A stretch of DNA of 64,000 bases from Paenibacillus aceris (GTDB lineage: Bacteria; Bacillota; Bacilli; Paenibacillales; NBRC-103111): positions 62,001 through 126,000 of the forward strand of contig NZ_JAGGKV010000002.1 of the NCBI RefSeq assembly GCF_017874035.1, written 5' to 3'. Made by a program: the position numbers and the translations under genes. The first letter of the stretch is position 1. Each line of letters begins with the position of its first letter. Below, in pieces: positions 25,365 through 34,803 of the stretch. Under the pieces are notes generated by a model. The model ran no database searches, had not been told where the DNA came from, and saw only the letters and a list, made by a program, of their open reading frames with translations.

Positions 25365-26167
25365 GAAGAATATTAATTAGCATTTCGTTTCTCGTCATTT
25401 TTCTACTGATTATGCTGCCCTTCCTTGGCATAACCTTCGGTGCTTTTGAAGAAGGTCCGAAAGCCTTTCTCGATGCGCTTGTAAGACCCGAAGCTTTGCA
25501 TGCCTTGAAAATATCTTTCATTATCGTGCTGATCGTCACTTTGCTGAATACAATCGTCGGTGTTTACCTTTCTTTAGAAATCGTAAGAGGCTCCTGGATC
25601 TCCCGTTGGTTGAAACCATTCATCAATGCACTGATCGATTTACCCTTTGCTGTATCGCCTGTCATAGTCGGTTTAATGGTTATTCTTATTTTCGGTCCAA
25701 ATACAGCGCTCGGCGCTTTCATGGAAGATCATCATATGAAAATCGTTTACGCCATTCCCGGTATGGTTCTAGCTACAATGTTCATTACGTTTCCACTTAT
25801 GGTTCGGGAAGTCGTTCCTTTGCTCGAAGAGATCGGCACACAATCCGAAGAAGCATCATCTACCCTTGGCGCTGGTCCATGGCGCACCTTTTTCCAGGTC
25901 ACATGGCCGGGTATCCGCTGGGGCGTTGTATATGGACTCATTTTAACCGTTGCAAGATCGCTTGGTGAATTCGGCTCTATCCTAGTTGTCTCAGGAAATA
26001 TCATCAACCAAACACAAACAGCAACAACACTCGTGTATCAAGATGCCGAGCAATTTCAGCTCGTTGCAGCGAACAGCGTCGCATTTGTACTCGGTCTCAT
26101 ATCCATTTCTATTTTATTAGCTCTTGAGTGGTTGAAAAGAAGAAGCGAAAAGTTGAAAAGCCATTAA
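25361..26167 (+). CDS. cysW: Sulfate ABC transporter permease CysW
   Basis: A 268-residue second permease of the sulfate importer. DLPFAVSPVIVGLMVILIFG and EEIGTQSEEASSTLGAGPWR...VTWPGIRWGV are CysW features. ATG 25361 overlaps the cysT stop and has GGAAAGGGG about 8 bases upstream; the longer open frame from 25319 is out of place inside cysT. It pairs with CysT to form the membrane channel, powered by CysA. Confidence 0.9.
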   Translation: MRRILISISFLVIFLLIMLPFLGITFGAFEEGPKAFLDALVRPEALHALKISFIIVLIVTLLNTIVGVYLSLEIVRGSWISRWLKPFINALIDLPFAVSPVIVGLMVILIFGPNTALGAFMEDHHMKIVYAIPGMVLATMFITFPLMVREVVPLLEEIGTQSEEASSTLGAGPWRTFFQVTWPGIRWGVVYGLILTVARSLGEFGSILVVSGNIINQTQTATTLVYQDAEQFQLVAANSVAFVLGLISISILLALEWLKRRSEKLKSH

Positions 26168-26180
26168 GGAGGAACCCCTT

Positions 26181-27266
26181 ATGCATATCGAAGTAAAGAA
26201 TCTCAATAAACATTTCGGGTCATTTCATGCCATCAAGGATGTTAATTTCAGTATTACCAAAGGGCATCTCGTTGGTTTGATCGGTCCCAGCGGCGGCGGT
26301 AAAACGTCCATCCTGCGCATGTTATCCGGACTTGAGAGTCCGACGACCGGTGACATCTATTTCGATGGGAAACTGGCTACGCATCTCCCTGTACAAGATC
26401 GTGGCATCGGCTTCGTTTTTCAAAGCTATGCCCTCTTCAAACATATGACTGTTTTTGACAACGTGGCATACGGACTCAAAGTTTTGAAAAAGCCAAAGGA
26501 CTTCATCCATGACCGAGTTACCTATCTATTGAACTTAATGGGGCTTGCCGGTAACGAGCGCAAATACCCCCACCAGCTTTCAGGGGGACAGCGCCAACGT
26601 GTTGCTTTCGCCAGAGCTTTAGCGCCAGAGCCGCAATTGCTGCTGCTTGATGAGCCTTTTGCCGCGATCGACGCCAAAATCCGCAAAGAGTTGCGCCTGT
26701 GGCTGCGAAATCTGATCGATGAATTTAAAGTGACAACCCTTTTCGTCACGCATGATCAAGATGAAGCCATTGAAGTGGCTGATGAAATCATCCTCGTGCA
26801 AGGGGGTAAAATCGAACAGCAAGGCAGTCCATGGGAGATTTATACGCAGCCTGCCTCTTCCTTCGTCGCTTCCTTTATCGGTGAATCTAATGTGATCTCC
26901 CAATACACACCGCTCATCGGCTTCCCTTACTTGGATGAAATTCAACAAGACGGCAAATGGCTGCAAGATGTGAATGTGCTGATCCGGCCAGAATCCATCG
27001 AAGTTCGCCCCCACGACGTTAGTCATCTAGCGACGGCTGGTGAAAAAGGAAAAGTTACTCATGTCCATTTCCGCGGGGATTCCTGGTATCTGGAAATTGA
27101 TACGGGTGCACTTAAGCTTTTCGCTTATCAATCTGTGAAGGAAAAAATTTATCAACCCGGCGATGAGGTCAATATTCTGATCAATCATATCTCTGTTTTT
27201 ACCAAAACCGAAAACATCGTCATTGAAAATCAGGCGAAACAAGACCCACTGCCTGTTTTTATATAA
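26181..27266 (+). CDS. cysA: Sulfate ABC transporter ATPase CysA
   Basis: A 361-residue ABC ATPase. Walker A GPSGGGKTS, Q-loop FVFQSYALFKHMTVFDNVAYGLK, signature [15 protein letters not shown] and Walker B LLLLDEPFAAID are all intact. The C-terminal ~110 residues form the TOBE-type regulatory domain seen in CysA. SD AAGGAGG precedes ATG 26181, 13 bases after cysW. Confidence 0.92.
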   Translation: MHIEVKNLNKHFGSFHAIKDVNFSITKGHLVGLIGPSGGGKTSILRMLSGLESPTTGDIYFDGKLATHLPVQDRGIGFVFQSYALFKHMTVFDNVAYGLKVLKKPKDFIHDRVTYLLNLMGLAGNERKYPHQLSGGQRQRVAFARALAPEPQLLLLDEPFAAIDAKIRKELRLWLRNLIDEFKVTTLFVTHDQDEAIEVADEIILVQGGKIEQQGSPWEIYTQPASSFVASFIGESNVISQYTPLIGFPYLDEIQQDGKWLQDVNVLIRPESIEVRPHDVSHLATAGEKGKVTHVHFRGDSWYLEIDTGALKLFAYQSVKEKIYQPGDEVNILINHISVFTKTENIVIENQAKQDPLPVFI

Positions 27267-27301
27267 AAAATGAGTTTAAAGATGAAGGGGAGTTGTAAAC
27301 C

Positions 27302-28408
27302 ATGAAAAAATTCAAATCATTAGGCCTACTTACTACTGTATTATTCACAGCAAGTATCGCGCTTACCGCTTGCGGAACAGGCACAAAAACAGCAAGTTCG
27401 CCTGCTCCAACAGCCGCATCAACTGCTGCAGCTACGGCAGCTGCCAGCTCTGCTCCAAAAGCAGAAAAAGTAACCATCACCATTGGCGCCTATTCCATCC
27501 TCAAAGACTCTTTTGACGTTATTTTGCCTAAATTCAAAGAAGAGTGGAAAAAGAAAACCGGCCAAACCGTAGAATTCCAAGAATCCTATGTGGCTTCCGG
27601 TTCACAAGCTACTGCGATTATCCAAGGCTTTGAAGCGGATATCGCGCCTCTTTCCCTAGAAGGCGACATTCAAAAAATCGTGGAAAAAGGTTTAATCACG
27701 CACGACTGGAAAAATAACCCATACAAAGGCAATATTACATCTTCCATCGCAGCCATTGGCGTTCGTGAGGGCAATCCAAAAGGCATTAAAGACTGGAGCG
27801 ACTTGACAAAACCGGGTGTTGAAGTCTTAATCCCGAATCCAAGCACCTCTGGCGGAGCTAAATGGGATATCAATGCGATCTATGGTGCAGGTCTGAAAAC
27901 TTCCGAAGCTGCTGGCAAAAAAGATCCCGCTTTCGCGAAGGATTACCTCGCTAAAGTATACAAGAACATCAAAGTGCTTGATAAGAGCGGCGCTGACTCC
28001 CTAGCGACCTTCGATAAAGGCGTTGGCGATGCCATTGTCACTTACGAAAACGAACTCATTTCCCGCATTCAATCCGGTAAAAAATATGTGGAAGTCATTC
28101 CTCAATATACAACATCCATCGAAAACCCTGTTGCACTTATTGATAAAAACGTAGATAAACATGGCAACCGTGAAGCCGTTCAGGCATTCCTTGAATACCT
28201 ATGGAGCCCTGACGCTCAAAAAGTATTCGCAGATAAGGGCTTCCGCTCCGTACTTCCCGAAATTGCGAAGCAATACGAGAAAAACTACACAACTCCTGCC
28301 GGCTTATTCAACATTGAATATCTTGGCGGCTGGGATAAGGTAAACAAAGAACTTTACGGCAAAGGCGCAATCTGGGAAACTATCCTCGCAGAAGGCGGAG
28401 CTAAGTAA
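27302..28408 (+). CDS. sbp: Sulfate-binding lipoprotein
   Basis: A 368-residue substrate-binding lipoprotein. The signal peptide ends at the lipobox ALTAC (Cys24), followed by an Ala/Ser/Thr-rich linker of about 25 residues. The mature body has VASGSQATAIIQGFEADIAPLS and IPNPSTSGGAKWDINAIYGAG, which match the sulfate-binding Sbp/CysP family where Ser-Gly-Gly backbone groups hold the dehydrated anion. It is the last gene of the operon, whereas in many genomes it comes first. SD AAGGGGAG precedes the ATG. Confidence 0.88.
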   Translation: MKKFKSLGLLTTVLFTASIALTACGTGTKTASSPAPTAASTAAATAAASSAPKAEKVTITIGAYSILKDSFDVILPKFKEEWKKKTGQTVEFQESYVASGSQATAIIQGFEADIAPLSLEGDIQKIVEKGLITHDWKNNPYKGNITSSIAAIGVREGNPKGIKDWSDLTKPGVEVLIPNPSTSGGAKWDINAIYGAGLKTSEAAGKKDPAFAKDYLAKVYKNIKVLDKSGADSLATFDKGVGDAIVTYENELISRIQSGKKYVEVIPQYTTSIENPVALIDKNVDKHGNREAVQAFLEYLWSPDAQKVFADKGFRSVLPEIAKQYEKNYTTPAGLFNIEYLGGWDKVNKELYGKGAIWETILAEGGAK

Positions 28409-28417
28409 GGCAATAGT

Positions 28418-28458
28418 AAAAAAGCCCGGAGCGAATATCAATTCGCTGCCGGGCTTTC
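28418..28458. terminator. Bidirectional terminator after sbp
   Basis: AAAGCCCGG-AGCGAAT pairs with ATTCGCT-G-CCGGGCTTT (28421-28456), with T runs on both strands; it separates convergent sbp and the AIM24-like gene. Confidence 0.85.
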
Positions 28459-28477
28459 CTATTGTGGACGAAGTCGT

Positions 28478-29272
28478 TTACCTGCCATCCCCATCCAATA
28501 AATTGCCTAAACCGCCTAAGATACTGCCCTCTTCCTTCCGACCTCCTGCTTTCGATGCCGAAGCGATACGGTCAGCGAGCCTGCTGAAAGGCAGCGATTG
28601 GATCCACACACGCCCTGGTCCGCGCAACGTTGCGAAAAATAAGCCTTCACCGCCAAAAAGCGCTGTTTTCACACCCTTTACCATTTCGATGTCATAATCC
28701 ACATCTTGGGTCATACCTACAAGACACCCTGTATCTACACGAATGACTTCACCTGGACGAAGCACCCGCTCGCAAATAGAACCGCCTGCATGCACGAATG
28801 CCAAGCCATCTCCTTCAATTTTCTGCATAATAAAGCCTTCGCCGCCGAAGAAGCCGGCCCCTAGCTTACGCTGAAAAGCAATTCCTACGGAAACGCCTTT
28901 TGCTGCGCAAAGGAAGGAATCTTTTTGACAAATCAATTTGCCTCCGAGAGTAGACAAATCCATTGGAATGATTTTGCCTGGATAAGGGGCTGCAAACGTA
29001 ACTTGCTCTTTCCCGCCACGACTTTGGTTTGTGAACACCGTCATGAACAAGCTCTCCCCAGTCAATAACCGTTTGCCGGCACCAAGCAGCTTGCCCATGA
29101 ACCCTTTGTTATCACTGCTGCCATCCCCAAAAACCGTCTCCATCTGAATATTTTGATCCATCATCATCATACTCCCAGCTTCCGCAACGACGCTTTCACC
29201 GGGATCAAGCTCAATTTCCACATATTGCATTTCATTGCCCAAAATACGATAATCAATTTCATGTGCATTCAT
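28478..29272 (-). CDS. TIGR00266/AIM24-family protein
   Basis: A 264-residue protein made of repeated beta-strand segments of the TIGR00266/AIM24 family: [30 protein letters not shown] start, [43 protein letters not shown] and [13 protein letters not shown] near the end. The fold resembles TRAP-like beta helices; the bacterial role is not established. ATG 29272 follows GGAGG. It stands as a single gene. Confidence 0.8.
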   Translation of the reverse strand: MNAHEIDYRILGNEMQYVEIELDPGESVVAEAGSMMMMDQNIQMETVFGDGSSDNKGFMGKLLGAGKRLLTGESLFMTVFTNQSRGGKEQVTFAAPYPGKIIPMDLSTLGGKLICQKDSFLCAAKGVSVGIAFQRKLGAGFFGGEGFIMQKIEGDGLAFVHAGGSICERVLRPGEVIRVDTGCLVGMTQDVDYDIEMVKGVKTALFGGEGLFFATLRGPGRVWIQSLPFSRLADRIASASKAGGRKEEGSILGGLGNLLDGDGR

Positions 29273-29349
29273 TATGATGTTACCTCCGATTGGCATGAGT
29301 AGTAAAAAAGGATCGATTTATTTCAATACGCTATTCAAGAGGGCTGGTT

Positions 29350-29613
29350 TCAGTGGTTTCTTATTTTCTTCGAGACATAGCTTGTTGAAATATATGTAAA
29401 TACACCTATTGCCATGATAAACATAATTTCACTAGTCACATCAAACGAACTAGGTTTAACCCCAAACTTAACTTCCCGATTTCCAAAGCTCTCAATTGCA
29501 GCATACGAATTGCTAATATCCGGCGCGTATTTAAACGTCATATAGTAGCCCCAGAATACTTGAACAGCATAGTAAAAAATGACTAATGTAATCGCGAATA
29601 AAATAGGGAACTA
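29350..29613 (-). pseudogene. Remnant of a small membrane protein
   Basis: The open frame reads two hydrophobic segments (ILFAITLVIFYYAVQVFWGYY and EIMFIMAIGVFTYISTSY, given in part) ending at 29350. Upstream of 29613 it is closed by a TAG that lies inside a copy of the GGGAACT repeat, and the first ATG (29541) falls after the first membrane segment. This suggests a gene truncated at its 5' end when the repeat arrived. A short genuine 63-residue protein from 29541 is also possible. No family was recognised. Confidence 0.4.
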
Positions 29614-29620
29614 CAGTCCT
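29605..29620 (+). repeat. Dispersed GGGAACT repeat, copy 5
   Basis: AGGGAACTACAGTCCT; at the broken 5' end of the membrane-protein remnant. Confidence 0.5.
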
Positions 29621-29637
29621 TTGCTGCAGCTCTTATG

Positions 29638-29671
29638 GACAAAAAAAAGCAGACCCCAAAGGGATCTGCTC
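29638..29671 (-). terminator. Terminator of the acyl-CoA thioesterase gene
   Basis: AGCAGATCCC and GGGTCTGCT form the stem on the minus strand, followed by eight Ts (29641-29648). Confidence 0.85.
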
Positions 29672-29679
29672 GATATGAA

Positions 29680-30162
29680 CTACATATACAAACTCCGTTC
29701 CTCTTTTCGAAGCTTGCGCGCGGCAAATCGTGTCTCAGCCGTTTCGAAAAGTCGTTTCTCTTCCTCCGTCTCTGGGATAATGCCCGGCACTGCACAAGGC
29801 TGTCCGTTATCATCCAGAGCCACAAAGGTTAAATAGGAATTGGCTGTTCGTTTCTTTTCACCTGTCAACAGGTTTTCCGATTCGATTTTTACGAAGACTT
29901 CCATTGAACTTCGATGCGTCCAAGTGACAAATGCTTCCAACTGAATAGCTTCCCCAAGCTTAACTGGTGCATAGAAATCCAAGCTGTCGCTAGAAGCCGT
30001 TACTACCCCTCTGCGGGAATGACGCATGGATGCAATGGTCGCCACTTTGTCGATGTACTGCATGACGCGGCCGCCAAACACTGTATTGTGATAATTCGTG
30101 TCCGCTGGCAAAATAATTTCGGTCAACACGGTCCGGGAGAGTCTTGCTGGTTTAGCTTCCAT
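29680..30162 (-). CDS. Acyl-CoA thioesterase, YkhA-like hotdog
   Basis: A 160-residue hotdog-fold acyl-CoA thioesterase of the YkhA/YciA/cytosolic Acot group. ADTNYHNTVFGGRVMQYIDKVA carries the Asn-x-x-x-x-x-Gly-Gly catalytic segment, and ASSDSLDFYAPVKLGE and SYLTFVALDD follow. It hydrolyses acyl-CoA esters. ATG 30162 is chosen because AGGAGG lies just upstream; the open frame extends to 30198 without a ribosome site. It follows purT by 46 bases. A paralogue lies at 57807. Confidence 0.82.
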   Translation of the reverse strand: MEAKPARLSRTVLTEIILPADTNYHNTVFGGRVMQYIDKVATIASMRHSRRGVVTASSDSLDFYAPVKLGEAIQLEAFVTWTHRSSMEVFVKIESENLLTGEKKRTANSYLTFVALDDNGQPCAVPGIIPETEEEKRLFETAETRFAARKLRKEERSLYM

Positions 30163-30208
30163 GTAGTTTCCTCCTGATGATGACGATGGGCCATGCAAGA
30201 ATTGCTGC

Positions 30209-31387
30209 TTATTCGTAGTTCAGTTGAAGCTTGCCTGCTGCTTGCTTCGCTAAGCTTCGAGCTTCCTCTACAGTTTCACCGCTGCTAAGCGCAACCGCCA
30301 TACGACGGCCTACTTTTGTCTCCGGCTTACCAAATACGCGAACCTGCGTATTCGGAACCGATAACGCTTCTTCCAGCCCGCTGATCGAATACTCCACTTG
30401 CTCGCGGTCCGCTTTGAGCGTATAGCTGGCACCAGGCGTTAAGAGACGAATGCCCGTGATTGGCAATCCCAAAATCGCTCTCGCATGAAGGGCGAACTCA
30501 CTCAAATCCTGTGTCGCCATCGTAACCATGCCAGTATCATGCGGGCGAGGCGAAACTTCACTAAAGTATACGCCATCTTTCGTCAAGAATAGCTCTACAC
30601 CATAAATACCGTAGCCGCCGAGTGCGTCCGTAATCGTTTTGGCCATATGCTGCGCATCCAGAATTTGCTGCTCTGTCATCGCATGCGGCTGCCAGGATTC
30701 GATGTAATCGCCGTCCTTTTGAATATGACCGATTGGCTCACAATACGTTGTTCCCGAAACAGAGCGAACGGTCAACAACGTAATTTCAGACTCGAAATGA
30801 ATGAATTCCTCAACAATGACGCGAGCGTTCTTAGCACGACCGCCTTCCATCGCAATGTTCCACGATTGTTCCACATTCTCAGGTGTACGGCATACGCTTT
30901 GACCTTTGCCGGAAGAGCTCATGATCGGCTTAATGACGCACGGGGTACCAATTTCAGCAACTGCAGCATGCAATTCTTCAAGACTATTGGCAAAAGCATA
31001 CTTAGCTGTTCTCAGCTCCAGCGTCTCTGAAGCCAGGCGGCGAATGCCCTCTCGGTCCATCGTCAACCTGGAAGCTGTTGCCGTCGGAATGACGCGGTAG
31101 CCTTCCTGCTCAAGCTCTACAAGAACAGGCGTCGCAATTGCTTCAATCTCAGGTACGATCAGATCCGGACGCTCTTGCTCAATCAATGCCCGGAGCTGCT
31201 CCCCATCCAGCATATTGATCACATGGCTGCGATGCGCGACCTGCATAGCAGGTGCATGCGCGTAACGATCCACGGCAATAGTCTCTATGCCTAGACGCTG
31301 CGCTTCGATAACGACTTCTTTCCCAAGTTCTCCTGATCCCAAAAGCATAATTTTCTTGGATTTGTTCGATAATGGTGCTCCGTACAT
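30209..31387 (-). CDS. purT: Formate-dependent phosphoribosylglycinamide formyltransferase PurT
   Basis: A 392-residue ATP-grasp enzyme. It makes formyl-GAR from GAR, formate and ATP in purine synthesis. [62 protein letters not shown] and [15 protein letters not shown] are PurT signatures. SD AAGGGGGAA precedes ATG 31387. No purine riboswitch was recognised upstream. The enzyme is an alternative to folate-dependent PurN. Confidence 0.92.
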   Translation of the reverse strand: MYGAPLSNKSKKIMLLGSGELGKEVVIEAQRLGIETIAVDRYAHAPAMQVAHRSHVINMLDGEQLRALIEQERPDLIVPEIEAIATPVLVELEQEGYRVIPTATASRLTMDREGIRRLASETLELRTAKYAFANSLEELHAAVAEIGTPCVIKPIMSSSGKGQSVCRTPENVEQSWNIAMEGGRAKNARVIVEEFIHFESEITLLTVRSVSGTTYCEPIGHIQKDGDYIESWQPHAMTEQQILDAQHMAKTITDALGGYGIYGVELFLTKDGVYFSEVSPRPHDTGMVTMATQDLSEFALHARAILGLPITGIRLLTPGASYTLKADREQVEYSISGLEEALSVPNTQVRVFGKPETKVGRRMAVALSSGETVEEARSLAKQAAGKLQLNYE

Positions 31388-31477
31388 GAAATGATTTCCC
31401 CCTTAATGTTTTGCCCAACCTGCGCAGGCTTATAACTCATGGATATGTATGTTAGTAATGATAACAATCATGGCATA

Positions 31478-31517
31478 ATCAGGGTACTTTGCCAGCATCC
31501 TTCGCAAATACCCTGAT
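31478..31517. other. Long hairpin between the VWA gene and purT
   Basis: ATCAGGGTA-TTTGC pairs with GCAAA-G-TACCCTGAT around an 11-base loop. Neither side has a clear U tract. It may be a processing or Rho-independent stop of unusual form for the upstream VWA gene. Confidence 0.45.
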
Positions 31518-31538
31518 CTATTGTAAAGGATTTCGACA

Positions 31539-33452
31539 TCAAAAGATAGATTTCAACAAAAGTTTGCGCAAGATCGGAACCAGTTGTTCGGTTAACTCCT
31601 CTACATGGGGCACGACAATACTGCTGCGTCCGTACATGTTGCGCATCGCGATCCGCTCTGTTTCATGAACGGTACCGCTTGCCAAGAAAATGGAGATAAC
31701 TTCGATCCCCAGCCTGCGGGCGCGCAGAACTGCCTCGTAGGTATCAAGAATCCCTACGTCGTTATAATTAGCCGCGGATGGCTCGCCATCCGAGAATACG
31801 AGAAGGATACGTTGGCGCTCGGCACGCCGAAGCAAGCGCTCTGTCATGCTGCGTATCGCGAAGCCATCTCGGTTATCTTGCTGCGGCTCAAGCTGCATAA
31901 GCGCTGCGCCGCTTCCGGAAGCAAGCGAGGAGCCGAAGTCCACCGCAACCTGGAACAGGTTGGGCGCTTCGTCCTCGGTTACGCGATCCGCGTCTTCCCA
32001 GAAGCCCACGATTTCGTGGGGGATTCGCAAGGATTGGAGGGTCTCGTGAAACAGCACGAGACCTAGCTTGGTTTCGTCCATTTTGTCATACATGGACGCC
32101 GAGCAGTCGACGAGCAGCGCGAACGCCGCATCGAGCTGCGGAACCGGCGCGCGCTTCTTATAGAAGAGGCGCGGCTGCTCTTGTGTAACGGCTCGCGTCA
32201 GCCGCTTGTCGAGCCGCCCAAACAAGAGGTCGCCTCGCGGGGCGACCCGTCTCTGCTCCAGCGTGCGCCGTATCGCACGCTGCAAAGGCTTAGCGAGCGG
32301 CGCTGCGCGCTCGCTAAGGCGCCTGAAAGCGGCCTGCTGCGCAGCAGTCGGCCGCTCAGGCGCAAGCCACGTCGCCGTCGCATACGCGGCGACAGCGCCT
32401 TCCCCGTGCCCTGCGGCAGCAGGCACGGCAGCTTTTCCGCGCCGCTCGCCGGAGGCGGCGCCGGTGCGCTGGGCGCGCTGCGAGCGCCCCTGGACGATGG
32501 CGAGCGCCTGATCGGCGGCGTCGCCCTCGCGGGGCGCAGAGCCGAGCGCGGCTGTGCGTGAGCCGCGCTCCAACTCAAACCGCAGCAGCCCAGGGCTGCG
32601 GTCGCTGCTTTCACGGTGCCAGGTCGGCATGCGCTCCTGGCCAGGCAGTTGGCGCTCCCCCTCTTGCTCGGGGAGCACATCCAAGTTGACGAGCCGCTTG
32701 GCGCGCTTCAGCTCGCCCTTATACCCGGCCGGCAGCGGCTCCGCCACGCCGCTCCCTGGCTGCATCCAGAAATAAGCAGCCCTTACATCGCTATCCAGCC
32801 AATGAGCCAGTGCTTCTACCATTTCCTCGCAGCTGGCAGCCACTTCCGCTGTATGCTCGGCTTCCTCAATACGCTCCAAAACGGGATACAACGGCGCAAG
32901 GCGCGAAGCCAGCCCTATCCCCTCGGCTGCACTCCATTGTGCCCCCGTAAACCAACCATAAACCGATAACACAACGGCATCTGCGAGCTCGCCTTTGTTC
33001 AAATGCGTGCGCAGTTTATGTCCGTAATAAGCCCCGAAAATGCGATGCCGCTCTGCAAAAACACGGGCAGTCCCTGGTCTGCGCGATCGGCAAATACGTT
33101 CCAATCGCATATCTTCACACAGCGCAAATAGTGCGTTCGCCAGCTTTGGCATACGCGACCGCTGACAAAATGCCAGATATGACTTCACAGCGTCCGCCCC
33201 TGTATACCAAGCGCTCCCGATTCCACGCAAATACACATCGCTTTTCATTCCTGCTGCTTTATCATTCGGCGGATAGTCCCACCAAAACTGGCTAACTGTG
33301 ATTCGCGCGGCGCTTTCTTCGTAATCTGCGTGAAACGCGGCTTCCACTTCCAGCTCTTTGCGTTTCGTGAACATCCGGGCTAAATCCACCAACTGCATTT
33401 GCAGCATGGCATCTATTTTATCATCCAGCATGCTGATCTTTCCTACAAACAT
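31539..33452 (-). CDS. VWA-domain protein, partner of a MoxR-type ATPase (YojO-like)
   Basis: A 637-residue protein. The C-terminal ~190 residues form a von Willebrand A domain with the MIDAS motif DCSAS (about 447) and FSDGEPS. The N-terminal ~230 residues are a helical region with FWWDYPPND (read as SQFWWDYPPND) and EDMRLERICRSRRPG. Between them is a ~180-residue Arg/Ala/Gly-rich, low-complexity linker coded by very GC-rich DNA. Together with the MoxR ATPase 5 bases upstream it forms a pair like B. subtilis YojN/YojO and NorQ/NorD, which remodel or load metal into a client enzyme. No client gene is adjacent. An internal ATG at 33431 has a better SD and may be the true start. Confidence 0.78.
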   Translation of the reverse strand: MFVGKISMLDDKIDAMLQMQLVDLARMFTKRKELEVEAAFHADYEESAARITVSQFWWDYPPNDKAAGMKSDVYLRGIGSAWYTGADAVKSYLAFCQRSRMPKLANALFALCEDMRLERICRSRRPGTARVFAERHRIFGAYYGHKLRTHLNKGELADAVVLSVYGWFTGAQWSAAEGIGLASRLAPLYPVLERIEEAEHTAEVAASCEEMVEALAHWLDSDVRAAYFWMQPGSGVAEPLPAGYKGELKRAKRLVNLDVLPEQEGERQLPGQERMPTWHRESSDRSPGLLRFELERGSRTAALGSAPREGDAADQALAIVQGRSQRAQRTGAASGERRGKAAVPAAAGHGEGAVAAYATATWLAPERPTAAQQAAFRRLSERAAPLAKPLQRAIRRTLEQRRVAPRGDLLFGRLDKRLTRAVTQEQPRLFYKKRAPVPQLDAAFALLVDCSASMYDKMDETKLGLVLFHETLQSLRIPHEIVGFWEDADRVTEDEAPNLFQVAVDFGSSLASGSGAALMQLEPQQDNRDGFAIRSMTERLLRRAERQRILLVFSDGEPSAANYNDVGILDTYEAVLRARRLGIEVISIFLASGTVHETERIAMRNMYGRSSIVVPHVEELTEQLVPILRKLLLKSIF

Positions 33453-33456
33453 CGGC

Positions 33457-34344
33457 TTAGAATAACGTTTCCGCCGTATTGATCACGGCAGCACGTTCCC
33501 TTTCATCCTCCAATTTATCGGCAATGGCTCGCGATACAGCTCTCATCGGCGGAATATATGCGGACAGATCGCAAGCATCCAGCAATGCTCGAATTGAACC
33601 TGCTTCATCCGGCAGCTGCCCCATTTCAATCAGCGTTAAAAGATCAGCTGACAGCTGCACATAGGTTCTCAATTGCTTGTCGTCACGCAAGATGGATTTG
33701 CTTTTCAAGAGCTGGTATAAGGCTTCCCCCTGCAAATAGGGAACATCCACGGTTACAAACCTGTTTTTCAACGCTTCATTTAGGGGCACTGTCCCCATAT
33801 ACCCTTCGTTGATGGCAGCTACAACTCTGAAATCGGGATGAGCGGTGATCACTTCCCCTGTAAAAGGGTTCGTAATCGATCTTCGATAATCCAATACTCC
33901 GTTGATCAGCGACAACGTCTCAGGTTTCGCCATATTAATTTCGTCTATGTATAGAAAATGTCCCTTGGTCATGGCTTTCATGATCGGTCCAGGGATGAAA
34001 ACAATATGTGAACGCCCCTGCTCATCATGCGTTAACGTCTTAAACCCGAGCAATGCTTCCGCATCAAGATCGGTCGAACAGTTCACGGCATGCATGGGTT
34101 GATTAAAAAGCGCAGAGACATGTTCGGCAAGCTTGGTTTTCCCCGAGCCAGTAGGCCCTTTCAGCAGCACATTTTTACCTAAATAAAGCGCAATTATGCT
34201 ATCAATGAGTATGTCTTCCCGCGGAGCTTCAAAAGCGGCTGATCCGACTAATTTAAGATCTTCCGAATTGGCGCTCCCCTGTCTGTTCACCTTATTATTC
34301 TCCATCTTTTCGCGGATTTCTTGCGGTATACCTTCTGGTAACAT
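33457..34344 (-). CDS. MoxR-family AAA+ ATPase (YojN-like)
   Basis: A 295-residue AAA+ ATPase of the MoxR/NorQ/CbbQ group. Walker A GPTGSGKT (63-70), Walker [12 protein letters not shown], sensor region [24 protein letters not shown] with the arginine finger. Such ATPases act with VWA-domain partners as chaperones. It is immediately upstream of the VWA gene. Start ATG 34344 has AGGAGAGG at a wider than usual spacing; an ATG at 34305 is an alternative. Confidence 0.85.
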   Translation of the reverse strand: MLPEGIPQEIREKMENNKVNRQGSANSEDLKLVGSAAFEAPREDILIDSIIALYLGKNVLLKGPTGSGKTKLAEHVSALFNQPMHAVNCSTDLDAEALLGFKTLTHDEQGRSHIVFIPGPIMKAMTKGHFLYIDEINMAKPETLSLINGVLDYRRSITNPFTGEVITAHPDFRVVAAINEGYMGTVPLNEALKNRFVTVDVPYLQGEALYQLLKSKSILRDDKQLRTYVQLSADLLTLIEMGQLPDEAGSIRALLDACDLSAYIPPMRAVSRAIADKLEDERERAAVINTAETLF

Positions 34345-34417
34345 ATGATCTGATGTTCCTCTCCTGATTTCTCTGTTCTCTAACTATTCATCAGGAAAGC
34401 TAAGGTTGTCAAGCCTA

Positions 34418-34651
34418 TCAAGGCAGCCAAGGCTCCTCAATGACAGAGTAAGAGTAGAAAGCCATCGCTTCTCCACATTTCGGACAACTTGGCTTAGAAG
34501 GTGATTCGTTATAATGGAGTGCTAAAGCATAGGAGGATTCACCATTTATCGCTCGAATGATATCATCCGGATGGACATACTCACATTTACGCGAACTGCA
34601 GTACGCTCTGACCTTAAATTTATTGCTCATTTCTGTGATTGGACGTTCCAT
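34418..34651 (-). CDS. Small zinc-ribbon-like protein
   Basis: A 77-residue protein not recognised. It has paired cysteines, AYCSSRKCEY and PSCPKCGEAM, in an arrangement that could bind one zinc. GGAG precedes ATG 34651 by 10 bases; an ATG at 34630 is an alternative. It stands alone downstream of the YhcN-like gene's terminator, and no terminator of its own was found. Confidence 0.6.
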   Translation of the reverse strand: MERPITEMSNKFKVRAYCSSRKCEYVHPDDIIRAINGESSYALALHYNESPSKPSCPKCGEAMAFYSYSVIEEPWLP

Positions 34652-34746
34652 GACCAGCCAGCTCCAAGGCTATCCATGGCAGCATGTTGTTGACACATCG
34701 TCTTTCTCCTTCTTGATCTATTTGAGGCAAGCTCATATCCATATGA

Positions 34747-34773
34747 CAAAACCCCCAGCAGGTAGCTGAGGGG
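34747..34773 (-). terminator. Terminator of the YhcN-like gene
   Basis: CCCCTCAGC pairs with GCTGGGGG on the minus strand, then TTTTG. Confidence 0.75.
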
Positions 34774-34803
34774 AACTTTAAAACTTTGATGTACAGAGCT
34801 ATC

